Source of the DNA: Planctomicrobium piriforme
GTDB lineage: Bacteria > Planctomycetota > Planctomycetia > Planctomycetales > Planctomycetaceae
Assembly: GCA_945860955.1 (NCBI GenBank)
Contig: CAMATH010000005.1
Span: 44,813-108,812, forward strand
Direction: 5' to 3'
DNA: 64,000 bases
The notes below the pieces were generated by a model. That model ran no database searches, was not told the DNA's origin, and saw only the letters and a list, made by a program, of their open reading frames with translations. Below are positions 33,418 through 42,904 of this stretch, piece after piece. The position numbers were made by a program, and so were the translations under genes. Within the stretch, counting starts at the first letter, position 1. Each line of letters begins with the position of its first letter.

Positions 33418-35025
33418 TCAACGCGTCGGCATCTCCCACAGCTTCAGACTCGCCGTCGACAGCGACCAACCCAGCAGTCGGGTGTCGTCCGCCGAGAGTG
33501 TCAGTTGCGCCGGCGGGGCGTCGGCGTATTTGACAAGAGGCTTCCCCGTCGAGGTGTCCCACACGCCATTCCCGTTGAGATACGGGGCCGCGACGAGATC
33601 ACCATCCCTCGTAACCATGGGACGAACAAAACCAAGGCCGGCGACAAGCCGGGACTGGGTCGTGCGGTCGAGATCGAAGCGTTCAATGCCAGCGTTGCCT
33701 TGCGCCACAGCGAACTTCGCGCCATGGGAGAGCGAGGCATAGAAGTACACGCCCTGCGGTTTGGTGAACGCCACCAGTTCCGTCACGGTTCCCTCTTTTA
33801 ACCGGACATCCAGAATTCTTGGCTGGCAGATCACCCGGACCGATCCTCCGTCTTCGGTCATCGCCGCCCCCAGCACGGCGTTGGGAGGGAGATTGACATG
33901 CTCGACCACCGGCTGCCCCGATTCTACGCCGTAGGTGCGAACCGAGGTCATTGTCACCACCACCAGCTCCCTGCCATCCGACGACAGCGTGATCGCGTCC
34001 GGATTCTCCTTCAGCGAGAATTGACGGACGCTCTCCAAGGGGTCGAGCCGCCAGACGTGCGCGTCTCGGTCGGCACAAACAACGACACGTTGCCCGTCGC
34101 GCGTGAACTCGGCAAATGCGCGGGTCGCTGGAGGAATCGTCAATTCTCCCACCGGCCCATCCTGCGTGTCGCGCCACAGCAGGTTTTTCTGGGTCGCTTT
34201 GTCGACCCCCCAAACCCAGTGCCCGTCCGGTGACAGTTGACAGCCTGTCAAACCGCCCGCTCCCACCCCGGTAAAGCTGCGGATCGTTTTTCCTTCAGGA
34301 ACATTCGCCATCGAGTTATTGATGGCGAGCATATCCAGACCGCGCGCGCCACCGCCCCCGACCAGCACGCGACCTCCCAGGCCAGCGAGCGCCAGTGCCA
34401 GGCCGACACCAGCCGCGACGAACGCGCGCGTCATCCCCTTGCGATTTACACTGCAACCCGGAATCGCCTCCGCCGGGATGGTCTTGAGCCGTTTGGGAGA
34501 CAGGCCATGCTCTGTCAACTGCTGCGCAACCTGTTGTGTGTCGACCTGTGGCGGAATTCCGACCGCCACCATACGCCCGGGTATCGCGAGTACCAGCACG
34601 GAATAACTCGTACCCAGATCGGTCCCGGCGACAATCCCGCAACTCTTGACCGCAGAGTATTTCCACTGTTCCGACTGGTTTCTTGACCCGAGGATGTTCA
34701 TCAGCAACGGCTTGGTTGTTCGTCGGATCGCCGTTTCTTCCAACGCGACCGTCACTTCGACCAGATCGTGCCATACGAAGACGACCAGCGTCAGGCAAAC
34801 GATCATCGCCAAGCTCATGAGAATTGCCAAAGGAAACTCCCCTGCCGGCGCGCTGAGCAACAACAGCGCCACCACCGGACTGGCGATTCCCGTCCCCCAG
34901 CCCAATCCATAAAGCAACCTTGGGCCAATGTCTCGGGCGAGGCGGAATCGAAAGAAGCCGGGCTGCCGCCAGAACCCGGCGTCACTGGCTCCGATTTTTC
35001 GTGCGACTGATTTCCAAAATCCCAT
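33418..35025 (-). CDS. Membrane protein with a C-terminal WD40-like beta-propeller
   Basis: A 535-residue protein starting at ATG 35025. Two helices lie in the first 95 residues (LLYGLGWGTGIASPVVALLL; ILMSLAMIVCLTLVVFVW), then a soluble region, a third helix at about 202-222, and a propeller with blades such as LSPDGHWVWGVDK, FTRDGQRVVVCADRDAHVWRL, LSSDGRELVVVT, VWDTSTGKPLVKY and LSADDTRLLGWS. With three helices the propeller lies on the opposite side from the N terminus, probably outside the cytoplasm. No enzymatic motif is seen. Its start is about 60 bases after the PHP-hydrolase stop, so the two may be cotranscribed. The role is unknown. Confidence 0.65.
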   Translation of the reverse strand: MGFWKSVARKIGASDAGFWRQPGFFRFRLARDIGPRLLYGLGWGTGIASPVVALLLLSAPAGEFPLAILMSLAMIVCLTLVVFVWHDLVEVTVALEETAIRRTTKPLLMNILGSRNQSEQWKYSAVKSCGIVAGTDLGTSYSVLVLAIPGRMVAVGIPPQVDTQQVAQQLTEHGLSPKRLKTIPAEAIPGCSVNRKGMTRAFVAAGVGLALALAGLGGRVLVGGGGARGLDMLAINNSMANVPEGKTIRSFTGVGAGGLTGCQLSPDGHWVWGVDKATQKNLLWRDTQDGPVGELTIPPATRAFAEFTRDGQRVVVCADRDAHVWRLDPLESVRQFSLKENPDAITLSSDGRELVVVTMTSVRTYGVESGQPVVEHVNLPPNAVLGAAMTEDGGSVRVICQPRILDVRLKEGTVTELVAFTKPQGVYFYASLSHGAKFAVAQGNAGIERFDLDRTTQSRLVAGLGFVRPMVTRDGDLVAAPYLNGNGVWDTSTGKPLVKYADAPPAQLTLSADDTRLLGWSLSTASLKLWEMPTR

Positions 35026-35088
35026 GGCGCGTCCTCAATTCCTGTTGACCACTCTCAGCCGCTTGGGCTGGTCCGCTGCATCCGATCA

Positions 35089-37194
35089 TCACTCTCCGCG
35101 CGCCGCCCGGGTCTCGCGACAGGCGTCAAAGTACCTGCGAAATCCCGCCCGCACATTGGGCGTCGCGTCATCCAGTGCCGACTCCGCGTCTGCTGAGGTG
35201 AGATCCCAGCCAGCCCCAGTCGCAACATGCGCGGCATGGGCGGCGATCGCCGCGTCGTACGGGGCGAGGTCCGCCAGCAGTCCCCGCAGTTCCCGTTTTC
35301 TCCCTGCCAAGATGCGACGCGCATAGTCGACCGCGGGGGTCGGTCGGCCATCACCGTCGACATCGAGCCAGACCGCGCCACTCACGCCGAACACGCAAGA
35401 ATTCCAATCGGGTGATGCTGGCTGGTATGGCTTCGACGTTTTCCAATGCAACCCGTCGATCCCCGGGCCAATCGCCATCGCGACCAAGTGCACGTCGTGC
35501 CGGGGACGAGGCAGATCCCAGTCACCCTTCCAGAGAATCCCCCGCTCTCGTTTCGTTGGATCATCGGGATCAATCTTCTCCTCGCGAATCAGTTCCCCAT
35601 TCGCATACAGCCGAACGGTGTGGGCCCGGACCCAATGCGGCCCCAAAACCCGCACACCGACATTGACCGTCTCCCGGACCGCAGGGACCAATTCTCCCGG
35701 TCCGTAACGCTGGTTGACTGTCAGTTCCGCCAGCAGACCGTACGAGACCATGACTCTCCCCTGAACGAAGTTCGTGATCGCCTCGTCTGGATTCAGATCT
35801 CCCGGATCATCGTCTCGCGCCTGAATGTAGGTTCGCCCCTGACCGACGAAGTACCGCGCGACATCATGTGAGTCGCTCGCCCCGACTGGCGTAACCGAAC
35901 GGCCGCTGTTGAGTTGTCCCATCCAGTCCAATGGCAGCCGCATAACATCCGACTGTACCGCCCCGGAATTCACAATCTCCATCGCATTGGCCCGCAACAC
36001 CCGCCCATCCCGGAATTCCGCGACAACGGCGTTGTACTCCCTCGGCCCAAACGGTCGCACATTCGAATGCAGGTCGCGGGCGTGGTTGAGAATCACCCCT
36101 TTCACACGCGGAGTGGAGTAGATTCCCGCAAACAGTTGCGTCCAGTCGGTTGTCTTCGAGTCGGCGGGAGTCGCGTCAGAGAGTGCCGGGAATATGTTGA
36201 AGTGTCCGAACGGCGTCGTCACTTCGTTCCCCACAACCGGGGTGAAGTGTTTCCGCACTCCGAGCTTGCGGGCGAAAAGTTCATAGTCGATGTGCTTGTT
36301 GTGATCGGTGGAGATCGGCAGTTCGATTCCCTCCCCCGCCAACGTCAACATCCGCTCTTCAATCGTCGCGTCCCCATGCCCCGAGAACGTCAGCGTATGC
36401 ACGTGCGGGTCACACGCGATCCAACCCTCCGTGGGAACCTCGCGGCGGATCGACAAGGTTGTCGACTTCGACTCCCCCGCCAACAGCTCCAAACGCTGTG
36501 ACGCCAAGGAATACTCAAACCCCCGGCCGGCCGACACCACATATTTCCCCGCCGGCAGCGACAGAACTGCGTTTCGATCCCCCGTATAAACAACTCCCGG
36601 ACGCACCGCGAGATGTTGATCGCTGGATGTCCCCAGTGATTGCAGTGCGCCGCTGTCGTTGACAATCGTGATTCTCGCGGGGGTTCGCCTGCCGGTATCG
36701 GCGTCCAGAACTTCCAACTCGACAGTCGCTTCCCCCAGCACTTCGGGTCGGGGTCGGTAATCGAGGGTGATCTCGCCCACGCGAATGTCATCGGGGGTCT
36801 TCGCGCCGTTGTCCTGTTCCAGCAGCAGAACGTTGTCGCCGTCCCGCAATACATCGGCGGGCACGCGTAGGGCGACGACCATGTCGTTCTCATCGATCGT
36901 CAGTTCGCCCAGCAACCGGTCGTTGAGGCGAAACTTCCACGGCTGCTTCACGTCTTGCTGACGGAAGACCAGTGTTGCTTCCGACGCGTTGCGCTGGCTG
37001 ATGAATTTCAATTCCAGTCGGTTGGACTCGGGGATTGCGGGAAAGTCGCTCCATTCGCGGGGGCCGGCGATTCGCAGGTGGTGCAGCCGGGGGGTAAGGG
37101 TCAGTGGCGCTGCCGGCTCGGCACCGGGGGCGAACGCGATCGAGGCCAGTACCGTTGCGAACGTGAGGAGCGAGGTGCGGAGGAACCGCGCCAC
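35089..37194 (-). CDS. CehA/McbA-like PHP-domain metallohydrolase, secreted
   Basis: Start chosen at GTG 37194, directly before a signal peptide (ARFLRTSLLTFATVLASIAF, then GAEPA); an ATG at 37332 would add 46 residues encoded by repeat-like DNA. The product is about 701 residues. An N-terminal beta-rich half is followed by a PHP domain: DPHVHTLTFSGHG (about 263), ELPISTDHN (about 291), and later NHARD and GASDSHD, giving the His/Asp metal ligands. This matches the CehA/McbA metallohydrolase family (named for carbaryl hydrolases), which cleave esters or phosphoesters; the natural substrate here is unknown. The C-terminal ~120 residues carry a calcium-loop-like DVDGDGRPTP. The aminotransferase gene lies upstream on the same strand. 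Confidence 0.72.
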   Translation of the reverse strand: MARFLRTSLLTFATVLASIAFAPGAEPAAPLTLTPRLHHLRIAGPREWSDFPAIPESNRLELKFISQRNASEATLVFRQQDVKQPWKFRLNDRLLGELTIDENDMVVALRVPADVLRDGDNVLLLEQDNGAKTPDDIRVGEITLDYRPRPEVLGEATVELEVLDADTGRRTPARITIVNDSGALQSLGTSSDQHLAVRPGVVYTGDRNAVLSLPAGKYVVSAGRGFEYSLASQRLELLAGESKSTTLSIRREVPTEGWIACDPHVHTLTFSGHGDATIEERMLTLAGEGIELPISTDHNKHIDYELFARKLGVRKHFTPVVGNEVTTPFGHFNIFPALSDATPADSKTTDWTQLFAGIYSTPRVKGVILNHARDLHSNVRPFGPREYNAVVAEFRDGRVLRANAMEIVNSGAVQSDVMRLPLDWMGQLNSGRSVTPVGASDSHDVARYFVGQGRTYIQARDDDPGDLNPDEAITNFVQGRVMVSYGLLAELTVNQRYGPGELVPAVRETVNVGVRVLGPHWVRAHTVRLYANGELIREEKIDPDDPTKRERGILWKGDWDLPRPRHDVHLVAMAIGPGIDGLHWKTSKPYQPASPDWNSCVFGVSGAVWLDVDGDGRPTPAVDYARRILAGRKRELRGLLADLAPYDAAIAAHAAHVATGAGWDLTSADAESALDDATPNVRAGFRRYFDACRETRAARGE

Positions 37195-37400
37195 GGGAGG
37201 GCGAGGCTCCTGCCGAACCGCCGCTGTGCTTTCGAGAGCAAAACGACGTTTTCCGGGCGGCACTGGACCCACTTTCCCTCGGAAGCCGCCGCTGGATTTG
37301 CGGTGGTCCAAACGCGTGCTTGGGGTGCACATCACATCGATTTCAATTCGACAACACGGTTCGGTTGGATGCCGAGCAACTTCAACGGTTTGCAGGGGGC

Positions 37401-38795
37401 TTACGCCGCCCCGCTCGCCAGGGTGTTGACGATCGACAGCAGGAGTGCCAGCGACGTGCGCGCCTCTTCTTGGGTGATGACGTTGGGCGGGCTGATGCGG
37501 ATCACGTTGCCTGCGAGTGGGCCGAGCAGGTGGATTCCTTCACCTGATGCATTACCCAGGTAGGCGGCCTTCACAATCTCAATCGCGATCTGTTTGCTGT
37601 CGAGTCCCTTGGCAGCGGCGCACTCAATTCCAAACACCAGCCCTTCGCCGCGAACTTTCGCGATCAAACCGGTCTGTTTCAGCCGATTCAATCCCTCGAA
37701 GAACACGGGGGTCAGTTCGCGGGTATGGGCCAAAACGTCTGTCGATTCAAACTCGTCGAGCGTCGCCAGAACCGCCGCGCATCCCAGGGGATTCGCACTC
37801 CAAGTGTCAGACGCTTCGCCGTACTTGAGGCTCGCCATCACGTCGCCGCGCCCCACTACCGCCGAGACCGGCACACCGTTCCCCAATCCCTTCCCCAAAA
37901 CGACAAAGTCGGGCTCGATTCCGCAACTTTCAAACGCGAACATCCGGCCAGTCCGGCCAAAGTTCGCCTGCACTTCATCCAACACGAACAGGATGTCGTG
38001 GGCCCGACAGAACTTCTGCAACATCTGGTGATACGCTGCGGGGACGTGGTAGCTTCCCCCGCCCCCCAGATACGGTTCGGTGATCACACAGTTGATGCGT
38101 TGGCCGTACTCGCGCCACAACGCCTCCAGCTCGGCTTCATATTTCGACAGATCGAGCGCTTGGCCGTATTTTGAAACGTCGTCAACCTCTTCCCGGGGGA
38201 AACTGATGAACTTCACCCGCGGATCGCGGTCGTGGTCGGTTTCACAACCGGTCACCGCGCCGGCCAATCCCTTTTTGCCGTGAAACCCGTAACGCGTCGC
38301 CAGGATGATGTCGCGTGATTCGTCGCGATGCAGACACGCCCACAGTGCCTTTTGAACCGCCTCGCTTCCCGAAGCGGCCCACATCACCGAATCGAGCCGA
38401 CTCCCCCCCGGCCACGAACCCACGTTCTTCACCAACCGTCGGACCGCTTCCCCTTCGATCGGGGTGATCGCGTTGTACGCCGTCAAGGTCACCGCTTCGA
38501 AGAACTCACCCTCTCCCGCTCGGGGTGGGCCGAGCAGCTCAGAGGTCCACCCCATGTACTCGCCAAAGCGACGCATCCAGCGACGGGGATTGTGCCCCAG
38601 ATTGGCGACCAGAACACCCGAGCTGTAATCAAACAGCCTGCGTCCCTCGGCGGTCCAGTGATACACGCCGGCGGATTTCGCCAGCACCCCCTGGCTGGGA
38701 GTAAACGTTCGCAGGGCCACAGGTTCCTGTTGGGCGATCGTCAACCGGGTGGCGTTCGATTGGTCTTCGCCGGGAAATTGAATCGCTGTCGACAT
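37401..38795 (-). CDS. Class III pyridoxal-phosphate aminotransferase
   Basis: The ATG at 38795 gives 464 residues; the open frame upstream contains no conserved sequence. Fold type I class III features are clear: ASGSEAVQKAL (about 142, cofactor phosphate contact), ITEPYLGGGGSYHVP (about 238), VLDEVQANFGRTG with Asp273 for the pyridine nitrogen, and VVLGKGLGNGVP with Lys302 as the Schiff-base lysine. The family includes ornithine, acetylornithine, 4-aminobutyrate and beta-alanine transaminases; the substrate cannot be told from sequence. It is divergent from the sulfite-oxidase-like gene, about 290 bases apart. A role in amine catabolism is likely but not shown by context. Confidence 0.85.
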   Translation of the reverse strand: MSTAIQFPGEDQSNATRLTIAQQEPVALRTFTPSQGVLAKSAGVYHWTAEGRRLFDYSSGVLVANLGHNPRRWMRRFGEYMGWTSELLGPPRAGEGEFFEAVTLTAYNAITPIEGEAVRRLVKNVGSWPGGSRLDSVMWAASGSEAVQKALWACLHRDESRDIILATRYGFHGKKGLAGAVTGCETDHDRDPRVKFISFPREEVDDVSKYGQALDLSKYEAELEALWREYGQRINCVITEPYLGGGGSYHVPAAYHQMLQKFCRAHDILFVLDEVQANFGRTGRMFAFESCGIEPDFVVLGKGLGNGVPVSAVVGRGDVMASLKYGEASDTWSANPLGCAAVLATLDEFESTDVLAHTRELTPVFFEGLNRLKQTGLIAKVRGEGLVFGIECAAAKGLDSKQIAIEIVKAAYLGNASGEGIHLLGPLAGNVIRISPPNVITQEEARTSLALLLSIVNTLASGAA

Positions 38796-39088
38796 GAGAT
38801 TGCGGAGGGCGGGACGCGGTGGGGCGGGTTTCCAGGTTTGCGTGTCGCGGGTCGGTCCATCGACCCGACACCAAGCCGAACACGAACTGTACCCCAGTGA
38901 TTCGCTCTCGAACAGCGAACCGCGTGATAAGGTTCTACAAATGTCGTGGAGCTTGCTGCGATCGGAATAGATCCTGCGGCTTCGGATTCCCAAACTCCAG
39001 GTATCGGATTCGGATTTCCTCCGCGGATTCGTTACGATTCCGTCTCGCCACGTCCGAGTCCATTCTGTCGCTCCCGGATCCGTTCACG

Positions 39089-40327
39089 ATGAATCAACCC
39101 TTCCCGCCCACTGAAACACGGCCGTCGACGGCTCCTGCACTCAGCCCCTCGCGGCGGGAGTTTTTGCGAACTTTGGGGCTGGGAGCGGCGGCGGTCGGTC
39201 TGTTTCCGGGCGGGAACTTTGTGTTTGGTGCCGACGACGCCCACTTGCTTCCCGAGGGAAAGCGGTTGATCGTACGGTCAGCGAGTCCGCTCAATGCCGA
39301 GCCGGCACTTGATCAGTTGTTCGGGCATTGGATCACACCGGTGGAGTCGTTTTACATTCGCAGCCATGGCGCTGTTCCCGCCGTCAATCTCGACAACTTC
39401 ACACTCTCGGTGGAAGGTCTGGTGGACCGCTCACTCCGACTGACCGTCGCGGAACTGGCCGATCGATTTCCCTCGGTCGACGAGACCGCCACTCTGACTT
39501 GCGCGGGAAACCGCCGCAACGAGTTCACCGGCAAAAAAATCAGCGGTGTTCCCTGGGGAGCCGGGGCGATTGGCAACGCCCGCTGGTCGGGGGTCAGCCT
39601 GCGTGCCGTGCTGCGGCATTGTGGCGTACGTCCTGAAGCCAAACACGTCTGGTTCGAAGGAGCGGACCAGATCATCGACAAGACCGAGACATACCCGTTT
39701 GGTGGCTCGATCCCGTTGGAAAAGGCTCTTGGTGGGAGTGATCTGGCGGGGGGCGTGGTCCTGGCGACACAGATGAATGACCGTCCGCTGACGGCGTCAC
39801 ACGGCGCACCATTGCGAACAGTGGTTCCCGGCTACATCGGTGCCCGGAGCGTGAAATGGCTGTCAAAAATCGTGGTCAGCGACCAGCCCTCTCCCAATCA
39901 CTATCTGGCATTGGCGTATAAGCACATCACAGAAGAAACCCCCGCGACACTCGCCGCCGCCAGTCCGATCTATGAATACGCTCTGAATTCTGTGATCTGT
40001 CAACCGAAAGCCGACGCGACACATTCGGTGGGCAAGGTGCGCGTTCGTGGTTTCGCGCTCCCCAATGGGAAAGTTGGCCGGTCACTGAAACGGGTCGAGG
40101 TTTCCGCGGACGTGGGAAACACCTGGAAAGAAGCGACCATCACGTCACCCCAACGCGATTTCTGCTGGTCGCTCTGGTCAGCCGACGTGGAGATCACCCA
40201 GAGGACAACCGGCCTGCTGGTCCGCGCGACCGATTCTTCGGGCGAAACGCAGCCGCGCGAAATGCCGTGGAACCTCAAGGGGTATCAGTACAACGCCTGG
40301 CACCAGGTCAACGTCAAACCGAGCTGA
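39089..40327 (+). CDS. Tat-exported sulfite-oxidase-like molybdopterin enzyme
   Basis: The ATG at 39089 gives 412 residues. The N terminus has a twin-arginine signal, SRREFLRTLGLGAAAVG (Arg22-Arg23), so the protein is exported folded by Tat. The Moco domain shows TLTCAGNRRNEF with Cys138, the expected molybdenum ligand, and further sulfite-oxidase signatures (VPWGAGAIGNARWSGVSL; HGAPLRTVVPGYIGARSVKWL, read in short parts). The C-terminal ~110 residues are the Ig-like dimerisation domain (VRVRGFALPNG...VEVSADVGNTWKEA). It probably oxidises sulfite or a related compound in the periplasm. No heme domain is fused and no cytochrome gene lies beside it, so the electron acceptor is unknown. Both TatA-like genes in this window could serve it. 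Confidence 0.88.
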   Translation: MNQPFPPTETRPSTAPALSPSRREFLRTLGLGAAAVGLFPGGNFVFGADDAHLLPEGKRLIVRSASPLNAEPALDQLFGHWITPVESFYIRSHGAVPAVNLDNFTLSVEGLVDRSLRLTVAELADRFPSVDETATLTCAGNRRNEFTGKKISGVPWGAGAIGNARWSGVSLRAVLRHCGVRPEAKHVWFEGADQIIDKTETYPFGGSIPLEKALGGSDLAGGVVLATQMNDRPLTASHGAPLRTVVPGYIGARSVKWLSKIVVSDQPSPNHYLALAYKHITEETPATLAAASPIYEYALNSVICQPKADATHSVGKVRVRGFALPNGKVGRSLKRVEVSADVGNTWKEATITSPQRDFCWSLWSADVEITQRTTGLLVRATDSSGETQPREMPWNLKGYQYNAWHQVNVKPS

Positions 40328-40349
40328 AACGGGGTTCGGTTGGAAAGGG

Positions 40350-40455
40350 TCGGCACGGCGAGTGCCGACCTGCGAATTGGGCACCGGTGGCTGGTGAAGG
40401 TAGGTTTTGGAGGCATGGCCAATGCGTTCCATGATTTCAGGTCCCTCCTCCGCAC
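40350..40455 (+). repeat. Dispersed repeat A, copy 3 (inverted, shorter)
   Basis: The reverse complement of this stretch aligns with the first ~110 bases of copies 1 and 2. On the plus strand it reads GFGGMANAFHDF, keeping the conserved peptide pattern. It follows the sulfite-oxidase-like stop by 22 bases. Confidence 0.65.
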
Positions 40456-40758
40456 CAAGGCGGTGGAGGGCGGGCGTCATGAACGCATGATTCGCGGCTT
40501 GCGATCACGGAATTCCCCGAATTGTCGCGGCCGACGCCGCAACGTCCCGCAGCAAATCGATGGCGTTCCTCCTCCCATGGGATCCAACCCCGGTGCGGTA
40601 AATTGAATGCGACTTCGAGAGTGACGAATGCGACCGAAGCCTCGCTCCGGATCTACCGGCAGTCGTTCTTGGCGGTACGCCCGCAAAACAACCACCAGAA
40701 TACGGAGTTGATTTTGGCCGGCTACTTAGAACCCGTCCAGGATCAAAGCCGTCGTCTT

Positions 40759-41139
40759 GTAGGTTTTATCGCGGCGGAGCCGCCGTCGCATCCCGAACGG
40801 GATGCCAGAAAGTAGCCGGGGGTCGAAGCGCAGCGTAGACCCCCGGAAAGCGGCGTGACTGGAACAGCATCCCGGAGGGATGCCAGAATCGCGTTCGGCT
40901 ATTTCGGTCACGGTTCATAATTTCCCGCTGTCAGGCAGGCGCGAGAGCGATTCTTTCGTATGCTGCCAAACACTGATACCCATGCGAGAGTCTCACTCGG
41001 CAACCACGCTTCTGGCATCCCTCCGGGATGCACAAAATTCAACAACCCTATCCGGGGGTCTCCGCTACGCTACGACCCCCGGCTACTGTATTGCATCCCT
41101 AACGGGATGCGACCGGCGACTGCGCCGCAGTGGAGGTGA
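40759..41139 (+). repeat. 380-bp dispersed element B, copy 1
   Basis: This stretch matches the reverse complement of 60653-61034 at roughly 90% by eye over about 380 bp. Its two arms (about 40771-40885 and 41010-41135) are imperfect inverted repeats of each other, each with GCATCCC...GGGATGC hairpins and a CCGGGGGTC...GACCCCCGG hairpin. The middle ~110 bp is unique but conserved between the copies. It lies between convergent genes. Short open frames on both strands are conserved between copies but look like by-products. The rest of the 40328-41305 gap holds repeat A copy 3 and nothing else I recognise. Confidence 0.85.
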
Positions 41140-41305
41140 AGCAGTGAATCGTTGATCTTCCTTGAGACGATACTCAACCCGACGGAAAATGGAACGTCGA
41201 CGTCAAGCTGTTGGATTCACTGCTCCGCGTGAGGATCGCAAATCACGATAATGTTTGTGGCCGGCGACTTAGCGACTTTTCGTGACACGGGACTCCCCCT
41301 CCCGC

Positions 41306-42760
41306 TCATTCCATTCGCTGGGCGGCGAGCGCTTGAGCGTAGCGGGTCTTGTTCTTCCGCACTTCGTCGGCGGCCCGCAGAAAATACGCGGTCACCGGCC
41401 TGAGGGTGACGCCGCGCAACTTGTCGGCGACGTACAACTTTTTCCCGTCCGCCACCACCGGGTCGAGGTCGGCACCGGTGAAACCCTCCGTCGCGAGAAC
41501 GAGTTGCTGCAGGTCGATTGCCGCCAGATCGGCAGGGGCGTCCGCCAGCTTCCGCTTCAGGATTTCTTCTCGTGCGGGCAGATCTGGCAGGCTGGTTTCC
41601 AGCCACAATTCAATCCGTCCCGATCTCAACAGCGCTGGAGGCAGGTCCGCCAGCTCCATCGCCGTGAAAATCACGCAGACATCCTTGCACCCCTCGCTCT
41701 CCAGTCCGTCGAGCATCGTCAACAGGTAGCGATACAGCCCGAGTTCCTGACCCGATTGAAACATCGCGTCACAGTCGTCGACGAAGACGACCGCGGGCGC
41801 GTTGTCCTGGGCTTCACGAAACACCGATTGAATCTTCCAGTAAAAATCACTCGTCCCGGGAATGAACGTGCCATCGATCCGGAAGAACTTGCTCTTGAGC
41901 CGATGGGCCAAGGCTCTGCCGATCGTCGTTTTCCCGGTTCCCGGTGGCCCCAGAAGCAAAACCCCCCGTTTCGGACGCAGGCCGAATTCACTGGCGAGCG
42001 CGTCGTTTTCCAGGGGCAAAACCACCTGGGTTTCCAGACTTTCGATCAACCCATCCATCCCTCGCAGGTCCGCCAACGTCACTTGCCGCACACCGGCCAA
42101 GTCGACGTTGCTTGATAACCCCTGCGTGCGCAGATAGTCGATGAAGCTCTCGGTCGACAATTCCGCGTCGTTCGCCAGCCAGCGGCAGGCGCTGCGAATC
42201 TCCTTCGCGTCCAGATGGGTCGCGTAACGGTGCAGGTGCGCGAAGTCGAGACGATTGGCCGACGCTTCGGGAAGGTACTTGCGGGCGATGAATTCGTAGT
42301 CGGCGACGCTGTATTCCCCGATATAACTTCCATAGCCCCGCGACCGCACGTTCCAGGGCGCTCCTCCGCCGAACACCAGTTTGCGATCATTCTTCTCGGC
42401 GAATTCACACAACCGCGTCACCGCCCCGCTGATCCACCCGCTGCGGGGATACGACCCGCACCCCTCGACCACATTCAGCAGCAGATCCACATCGTCGAGA
42501 ATGACCGCCGGGTATTGCGACAGGGCGTCGGAGACCTGGCGTTCAAACGTTTCTTCCAGCGCCAGGGGATTCGCAGACCGCATCGCCAGGGCCAGTGCCC
42601 CCAGGGGAAGGAAAAAACCCTCTTGCGCTTCGCACACCTGCTGGAGTACGGTGGTCTTCCCCGAACCATGGCGACCATCCAGGACGGCGATCGGGCTGAT
42701 CTTCAATGACGCCGTGAGCCGGTCGAACGTCGTTTGTTGCGCGGGACAGAGAGAAATCAT
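41306..42760 (-). CDS. Two-module AAA ATPase of unknown role
   Basis: A 484-residue protein from ATG 42760. The first module (about 1-190) has a P-loop GRHGSGKTT at about 29-37 and a Walker B-like AVILDDVD at about 85. The second (about 230-470) is a classical AAA domain: GPPGTGKTT at about 273, Walker B VVFVDDCD at about 322, where the usual catalytic Glu is Asp, and an arginine-rich LLRSGRIELWL at about 378. The layout recalls Cdc48/FtsH-type AAA enzymes, but no protease or N-domain is attached. No signal or membrane segment is seen. It may remodel proteins or DNA complexes; the neighbouring hpnD gene does not clarify this. Confidence 0.7.
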   Translation of the reverse strand: MISLCPAQQTTFDRLTASLKISPIAVLDGRHGSGKTTVLQQVCEAQEGFFLPLGALALAMRSANPLALEETFERQVSDALSQYPAVILDDVDLLLNVVEGCGSYPRSGWISGAVTRLCEFAEKNDRKLVFGGGAPWNVRSRGYGSYIGEYSVADYEFIARKYLPEASANRLDFAHLHRYATHLDAKEIRSACRWLANDAELSTESFIDYLRTQGLSSNVDLAGVRQVTLADLRGMDGLIESLETQVVLPLENDALASEFGLRPKRGVLLLGPPGTGKTTIGRALAHRLKSKFFRIDGTFIPGTSDFYWKIQSVFREAQDNAPAVVFVDDCDAMFQSGQELGLYRYLLTMLDGLESEGCKDVCVIFTAMELADLPPALLRSGRIELWLETSLPDLPAREEILKRKLADAPADLAAIDLQQLVLATEGFTGADLDPVVADGKKLYVADKLRGVTLRPVTAYFLRAADEVRKNKTRYAQALAAQRME

Positions 42761-42904
42761 GCGGGCCGACTGACCTTCAAAAGTGGGAACGATGGGAGGG
42801 ACGCGTCACCGAGAGTAGCGTGATTCGGATCCGACAACCGCCGGACACGCGAGGTTCTCTTGGGGTTCGGATTGTCCGCGATCACCAAACACTCGATTCC
42901 GAAC

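Noticed and set aside
40880..41155. Conserved 86-91 codon frames in both copies of element B
   Set aside because: They follow the hairpin arms on both strands, have no ribosome site, and are explained by DNA identity of the repeat.
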